A stretch of DNA of 64,000 nucleotides, from NCBI GenBank assembly GCA_023386645.1, contig JAEWJI010000011.1:1-64000 (forward strand), in the 5' to 3' direction. Made by a program: the position numbers and the translations under genes. Shown one piece after another: positions 60,287-64,000 of this stretch (its first letter is position 1; each line of letters begins with the position of its first letter). The notes below the pieces were generated by a model. It saw only the letters and a program-made list of their open reading frames with translations. It had not been told where the DNA came from and searched no databases. The stretch is from Pseudomonadota bacterium. GTDB taxonomy: Bacteria > Pseudomonadota > Alphaproteobacteria > Caulobacterales > Caulobacteraceae.

Positions 60287-61687
60287 ATGGCCCACTCCCC
60301 CGCACTGGACGCACTCAAGGCCGCCCTCGGGCCTGATCAGTGGACCGAGGACGCGGACGCGATCCGGCCGTGGCTGAGGGAGTGGCGGGATCGGTGGGCC
60401 GGCTCCACGCCCCTGCTGCTGTTGCCCCGCGACACCGAGGCCGTCGCGACCGCCGTGCGCATCTGCGCCGAGCATCGTGCGGCCATCACGACCCAGGGGG
60501 GCAACACCGGCTTGGTCGGCGGTCAAATCCCGCTGGGCGAGGTGCTGCTGTCCACGCGTCGGCTACGGACCGTGCGCGACGTCACGCCGCTTGATGACGC
60601 CATGACGGTGGAGGCCGGCGTCACGCTAGCGGAGGCGCAACAGGCCGCGCAGACCGCAGGGCGGGCGTTTCCACTAAGCCTCGCGGCGGAGGGCACAGCG
60701 ACAATCGGAGGCCTGATCTCGACCAATGCGGGAGGGACGGCGGTCCTGCGCTATGGCGTCATGCGCGATCTTGTCCTGGGGATCGAGGCGGTCCTTCCCG
60801 ATGGCCGCATTTTCCATGGCCTCAAGCGGCTGAGGAAGGACAACACCGGCTATGACCTCAAACAGCTGCTGATTGGCGCGGAAGGAACGCTCGGCGTCGT
60901 GACTGCGGCGACCCTGAAACTGTTCCCTATCCTGCGCAGCCGGGCGACGGCGGTGGTGGCGCTGGACAGTCCCCACGCCGCTATCGAGCTCCTGGCCCTG
61001 GCGAAATCCGAGACCGGCGGCGGGGTCGAGGCCTTCGAGCTGATGAAGCGGATCGGGGTCGAGTTCGTGCTCAGGAACATCCCCGACACGCGCGAGCTGC
61101 TGGATGCCCCCTCGCCCTGGTACGTTCTGGTCGAAATCGCCGCCGCGGAGCCCGGCGCGGCCGAGCAGGGGCTGGAGCGGCTGCTCGAAGCGGCGTTCGA
61201 AACCGGACTGATCACGGACGCATCGGTGGCCCAGAACCAGACCCAGGCCCGCGCCTTCTGGAGAGTCCGGGAGGAACATTCGGCGGCCCAGAAACCGGAG
61301 GGCGGCGGCTGGAAGCATGACGTCTCGGTGCCGGTCTCCCGGATCGCGGACTTCCTGGAAGAGGCGACGGCGGCGGTCGAGCGCTTCCACCCCGGAGCCC
61401 GGGTTTCGGCGTTCGGCCATGTGGGCGACGGCAATCTGCACTACGACGTACTGAGGCCGGAGGGGGAAGATAGCGCCGTCTTCCTGTCCCGCTGGAGCGA
61501 GGGCTCACGCATCGTCCACGACATCGTCGACCGGTACGACGGCTCGATCAGCGCCGAGCATGGCCTGGGCCGGCTGAAGACCGAAGAAGCGCGGCGCTAC
61601 AAGTCGGACGCGGAAATCACGGCTATGGGGGCGATCCGCGACGCGCTGGATCCCAGGCGGATCATGAACCCCGGCGTCCTGTTCTGA
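60287..61687 (+). CDS. FAD-binding oxidoreductase (D-2-hydroxyglutarate / D-lactate dehydrogenase-like)
   Basis: A 466-residue flavoprotein of the PCMH/VAO group. FAD site GGNTGLVGGQIPLGEVLL (about residue 70) and IGGLISTNAGGTAVLRYG, then the C-terminal cap with FGHVGDGNLHYDVLRPEGE and EHGLGRLKTEEARRYKS. The HxxD..HY pattern and length fit D2HGDH/D-lactate dehydrogenases that pass electrons to ETF or quinone. Substrate not certain. Same direction as yaaA, 48 bases later. Confidence 0.87.
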   Translation: MAHSPALDALKAALGPDQWTEDADAIRPWLREWRDRWAGSTPLLLLPRDTEAVATAVRICAEHRAAITTQGGNTGLVGGQIPLGEVLLSTRRLRTVRDVTPLDDAMTVEAGVTLAEAQQAAQTAGRAFPLSLAAEGTATIGGLISTNAGGTAVLRYGVMRDLVLGIEAVLPDGRIFHGLKRLRKDNTGYDLKQLLIGAEGTLGVVTAATLKLFPILRSRATAVVALDSPHAAIELLALAKSETGGGVEAFELMKRIGVEFVLRNIPDTRELLDAPSPWYVLVEIAAAEPGAAEQGLERLLEAAFETGLITDASVAQNQTQARAFWRVREEHSAAQKPEGGGWKHDVSVPVSRIADFLEEATAAVERFHPGARVSAFGHVGDGNLHYDVLRPEGEDSAVFLSRWSEGSRIVHDIVDRYDGSISAEHGLGRLKTEEARRYKSDAEITAMGAIRDALDPRRIMNPGVLF

Positions 61688-61735
61688 AGGCTGACGACGG
61701 CTGCAATCGCGCACGAACCGGGCTAGGCAGCACCC

Positions 61736-62509
61736 ATGCTGATGGTCCTCTCTCCCGCCAAGCGCCTCGACTTCTCCCCCGCGCCCACGGGCCTGCCCGT
61801 CACAACGCCGCGCTTTGGCAAGGACACGGCCAGTCTCGCCGTGACGGCGCGGCGCCAGACACAAGCAGACCTCCGGCGACTGATGGGCATTTCGGCCGAC
61901 CTCGCGAAGCTCAATCAAGCGCGGTTCAAGGCCTTCACCCCGGACGGGACAGACGACGACGTCCAGGCGGCTCTCGCCTTCGCCGGCGACGTCTATCAGG
62001 GCCTCGACGCCCGCGCGCTCGATCGCACGGCGCTGGAGTGGGCGCAGGATCGGCTCCGCATCCTGTCGGGCCTTTATGGCCTGCTGCGCCCGCTCGATCG
62101 CATCCAGCCCTATCGCCTGGAGATGGGCGTCAAACTTCACACCCGCCGGGGCGAGAGCCTCTACAATTTTTGGGGCGACCGCATCTCGAAGCAGCTGAAC
62201 GCCGACGCCGAAGGCCATGCGGACCCGACCCTGATCAACCTCGCGAGCCAGGAGTATTTCGGCGCCGTCGATCGCAAGGCGCTGAAGCTGCCGGTCGTGA
62301 TGTGTCAGTTCAAGGAGGTGAAGGACGGCGAGGCGCGCATCCTGTCCTTCTTCGCCAAGAAGGCGCGCGGTCTGATGGCCCGCTACGCCATCGACCAGCG
62401 GATCGACCGGGCCGAGGGGCTGAAGGACTTCAACCGCGAGGGCTACGGCTTCGACGCTCGCGCCTCTACGACAGAAGAGTGGATATTCACCCGCACGGGA
62501 ATATCGTGA
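61736..62509 (+). CDS. yaaA: Peroxide stress protein YaaA
   Basis: A 257-residue DUF328 protein. The start MLMVLSPAKRLDFSPAPTGLP and LSGLYGLLRPLDRIQPYRLEMG-LHTRRG, plus NLASQEYFGAVDRKALKLPVV and KKARGLMARYAIDQRID are the family signatures. In E. coli YaaA limits iron-driven hydroxyl radical damage under OxyR control and shares a helix-hairpin DNA-binding fold. Monocistronic; no OxyR site recognised. Confidence 0.94.
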   Translation: MLMVLSPAKRLDFSPAPTGLPVTTPRFGKDTASLAVTARRQTQADLRRLMGISADLAKLNQARFKAFTPDGTDDDVQAALAFAGDVYQGLDARALDRTALEWAQDRLRILSGLYGLLRPLDRIQPYRLEMGVKLHTRRGESLYNFWGDRISKQLNADAEGHADPTLINLASQEYFGAVDRKALKLPVVMCQFKEVKDGEARILSFFAKKARGLMARYAIDQRIDRAEGLKDFNREGYGFDARASTTEEWIFTRTGIS

Positions 62510-62578
62510 AGCCGGGTCGCCACGGCGCCAACGAGAAGCTAGTTTGCGGCCACACCCGACCAGAGTGAAAGAGACCCC

Positions 62579-63427
62579 ATGCTGAAGTGGCCCAAGCGCA
62601 ACGAGAGCGGCGAAGAGACCCGCCCGGAGCCGCGTGACATGAACGACCTGTCGGGCCAGGTGGCGGTGATCTCGGGCTCCACCTCGGGCATCGGCCTGGC
62701 GCTGGCGCGCGCGGTGGCTTCACGAGGCGGCGACGTGGTCCTGAACGGCCTGGGCGACCCTTCGGAGATCGAGCGGACCCGCGCGGAGATGGAAGCCAGC
62801 TGCGGCGTGAGGGTGCGATATCACGGCGCCGACATGCGCAAAGGCGACGAGGTGGCGGACATGGTCGCCTACGCCAAGCACCAGCTTGGCCGCCTGGACA
62901 TCCTGGTCAACAACGCGGGCATCCAGCATGTCGAGGCGGTGGAGAAGTTCCCGACCGACAAGTGGGAGCAGATCATCGCGATCAACCTGTCGTCCTGCTT
63001 TTATGCGATCCGCGCGGCGGTCCCGATCATGAAGGCGCAAGGGAGAGGCCGGATCGTCAACATCGCCTCGGCGCACGGCCTGGTCGCCAGCCCTTTCAAG
63101 TCGGCCTATGTGGCGGCGAAGCACGGGGTGGTCGGGCTGACCAAGAGCGTCGCCCTGGAGCTGGCCAAGGACAACATCACCTGCAACGCCATCTGCCCGG
63201 GCTTTGTAGAGACGCCGATCGTGGAGAAGCAGATCGCCGACCAGGCGCGGATGAGCGGCATCTCGCGCGAGCGGGTGCTGGACGAGGTCATCCTGGCCAA
63301 GCAGCCATCCAAGAAGTTCATCAAGACCGAGGAACTGGTTGGGGCCTTCCTCTATCTGGTCTCGGACGCCGGCGCCGGGGCGAACGGGGCCAGCTTCTCC
63401 ATCGACGGGGGCTGGACCGCGCAGTAG
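62579..63427 (+). CDS. 3-hydroxybutyrate dehydrogenase (short-chain dehydrogenase)
   Basis: A 282-residue SDR that interconverts 3-hydroxybutyrate and acetoacetate in PHB or ketone-body use. NAD site GSTSGIGLALARA, NNAG in LVNNAGIQHVE, catalytic Ser-Tyr-Lys near AYVAAKHGVVG, and the family marker ICPGFVETPIVEKQIADQARMSGISRE...VILAKQPSKKF are typical of HBDH. ATG 62639 gives the usual 262 residues, but codons from ATG 62579 show strong GC3, so I keep the longer form. Confidence 0.88.
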   Translation: MLKWPKRNESGEETRPEPRDMNDLSGQVAVISGSTSGIGLALARAVASRGGDVVLNGLGDPSEIERTRAEMEASCGVRVRYHGADMRKGDEVADMVAYAKHQLGRLDILVNNAGIQHVEAVEKFPTDKWEQIIAINLSSCFYAIRAAVPIMKAQGRGRIVNIASAHGLVASPFKSAYVAAKHGVVGLTKSVALELAKDNITCNAICPGFVETPIVEKQIADQARMSGISRERVLDEVILAKQPSKKFIKTEELVGAFLYLVSDAGAGANGASFSIDGGWTAQ

Positions 63428-63435
63428 CCGCGGCC

Positions 63436-64000
63436 TCAGCCCACAAACCCGGCCGCGCGCTTCAACCGGTCATTGATGGCCTCCCCCAGGCCGCCCTGCG
63501 GAATCGGAGACACGGCGATCCCGACCGGCCTCTCGCGGTCGGCTTCACGCAGCAGACGGAAAAGCCTGGCGGCGGCCTCGCGAAGTTCGCCGGTCGGGCT
63601 GAGACTCCAGCGCAGATCGCCGACGCCAGGGCCGAAGCCCAGCAGGATTTCGCCCGGGCGAGCCGCCTCCGCCTCGATCCGCACGGGCGCCTCGGGCGCG
63701 TAGTGGAGCGCGACCCGACCGGGCGAACGATGTCCCTCCCCAGCCTCGGCCAGCGGCCCGACCACCGCCTCGATCTCCGCGCGTGTGACCGACCCTGGCC
63801 GCAAAAGCGCGACCTGGTCGCCCAGCACCGACACCACCGTGCTTTCGACGCCAACCGCGCAGTCTCCGCCGTCCAGGGAGGCGGCGGCGGAGGGGCCTGT
63901 TTCCTCGACCGCGTCGGCGAATGTCGTCGGGCTGGGCCGACCCGACCGGTTGGCGGAAGGCGCCACGACGGGGCCGCCAAAGACCTCGAGCACCCGCCGC
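63436..64000 (-). CDS. Sua5/YrdC/YwlC family threonylcarbamoyl-AMP synthase, 3' part only
   Basis: C-terminal portion (about 188 residues) of the enzyme making the threonylcarbamoyl-AMP used for tRNA t6A37; the 5' end lies beyond the window. VVAPSANRSGRPSPTTFADAV and DGGDCAVGVESTVVSVL belong to the YrdC domain; LRPGSVTRAEIEAVVG and the later SPGRVALHYAPEAPV mark the extra Sua5 C-terminal domain. So it is the longer Sua5 type, not the short TsaC. Confidence 0.87.
   Translation of the reverse strand, partial: RRVLEVFGGPVVAPSANRSGRPSPTTFADAVEETGPSAAASLDGGDCAVGVESTVVSVLGDQVALLRPGSVTRAEIEAVVGPLAEAGEGHRSPGRVALHYAPEAPVRIEAEAARPGEILLGFGPGVGDLRWSLSPTGELREAAARLFRLLREADRERPVGIAVSPIPQGGLGEAINDRLKRAAGFVG

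Overview
This window reads as an ordinary chromosomal segment of a high-GC alphaproteobacterium of the Caulobacteraceae, most like Brevundimonas or Caulobacter. The main reasons are a divK-pleD cell-cycle signalling operon next to rpmG, a solitary motB, a Bpt-type leucyltransferase, a zinc-ribbon DinB, and the gene string rpoZ, (p)ppGpp synthetase, pyrE, pdxJ, acpS, lepB, rnc, era. Genes are densely packed with many ATGA, TGATG and TTGA junctions and strong GC at third codon positions. I see no rRNA, CRISPR array, insertion sequence or prophage.

Layout. 1-7.5 kb: nitronate monooxygenase, a small outer-membrane barrel, the reverse transsulfuration pair (CBS plus cystathionine gamma-lyase/synthase), RNase R coupled to a Nudix hydrolase. 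7.5-13.8 kb: lipoprotein, L33, PleD/DivK, DinB, polysaccharide deacetylase, a beta-hydroxyacid dehydrogenase coupled to a flavin reductase. 13.8-20 kb: motB, bpt, HtpX-like protease with LemA, parC. 20-24.5 kb: an NTF2-like/recO/membrane-protein operon followed by a small accessory block (VOC protein, DHFR-like reductase, serine hydrolase). 24.5-36.6 kb: the conserved block era-rnc-lepB-acpS-pdxJ-pyrE, YffB-like, spoT-rpoZ, folK, smpB-dapA, interrupted by an IPTL-CTERM beta-propeller gene and a NYN-domain gene. 36.7-43.4 kb: lytic transglycosylase, TetR regulator, cellulose-synthase-like glycosyltransferase, two RNA methyltransferases and a Phd/VapC toxin-antitoxin pair. 43.4-52.2 kb: hrpB, amino acid permease, tRNA-Leu, tatABC, a secreted protein, M3 oligopeptidase. 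52.5-64 kb: glnA/glnB, nnrD, sulfotransferase-like protein, rnhA, NfeD/SPFH pair, acidic secreted protein, Nudix, a second IPTL-CTERM protein, FAD oxidase, yaaA, 3-hydroxybutyrate dehydrogenase and the 3' part of a Sua5-type gene cut by the window end.

The most unusual content is a pair of unlinked secreted proteins that carry almost the same C-terminal sorting tag (VPT-x-TEWAMI, hydrophobic stretch, RRR). One is a seven-bladed propeller built from exact 42-residue repeats. They imply an exosortase-type sorting system whose enzyme is not in this window. Second is the toxin-antitoxin pair: its predicted promoter lies at the 3' end of the upstream methyltransferase gene, overlaps direct repeats and would give a leaderless transcript. 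Everything else is mainly housekeeping with some compact gene junctions worth checking.
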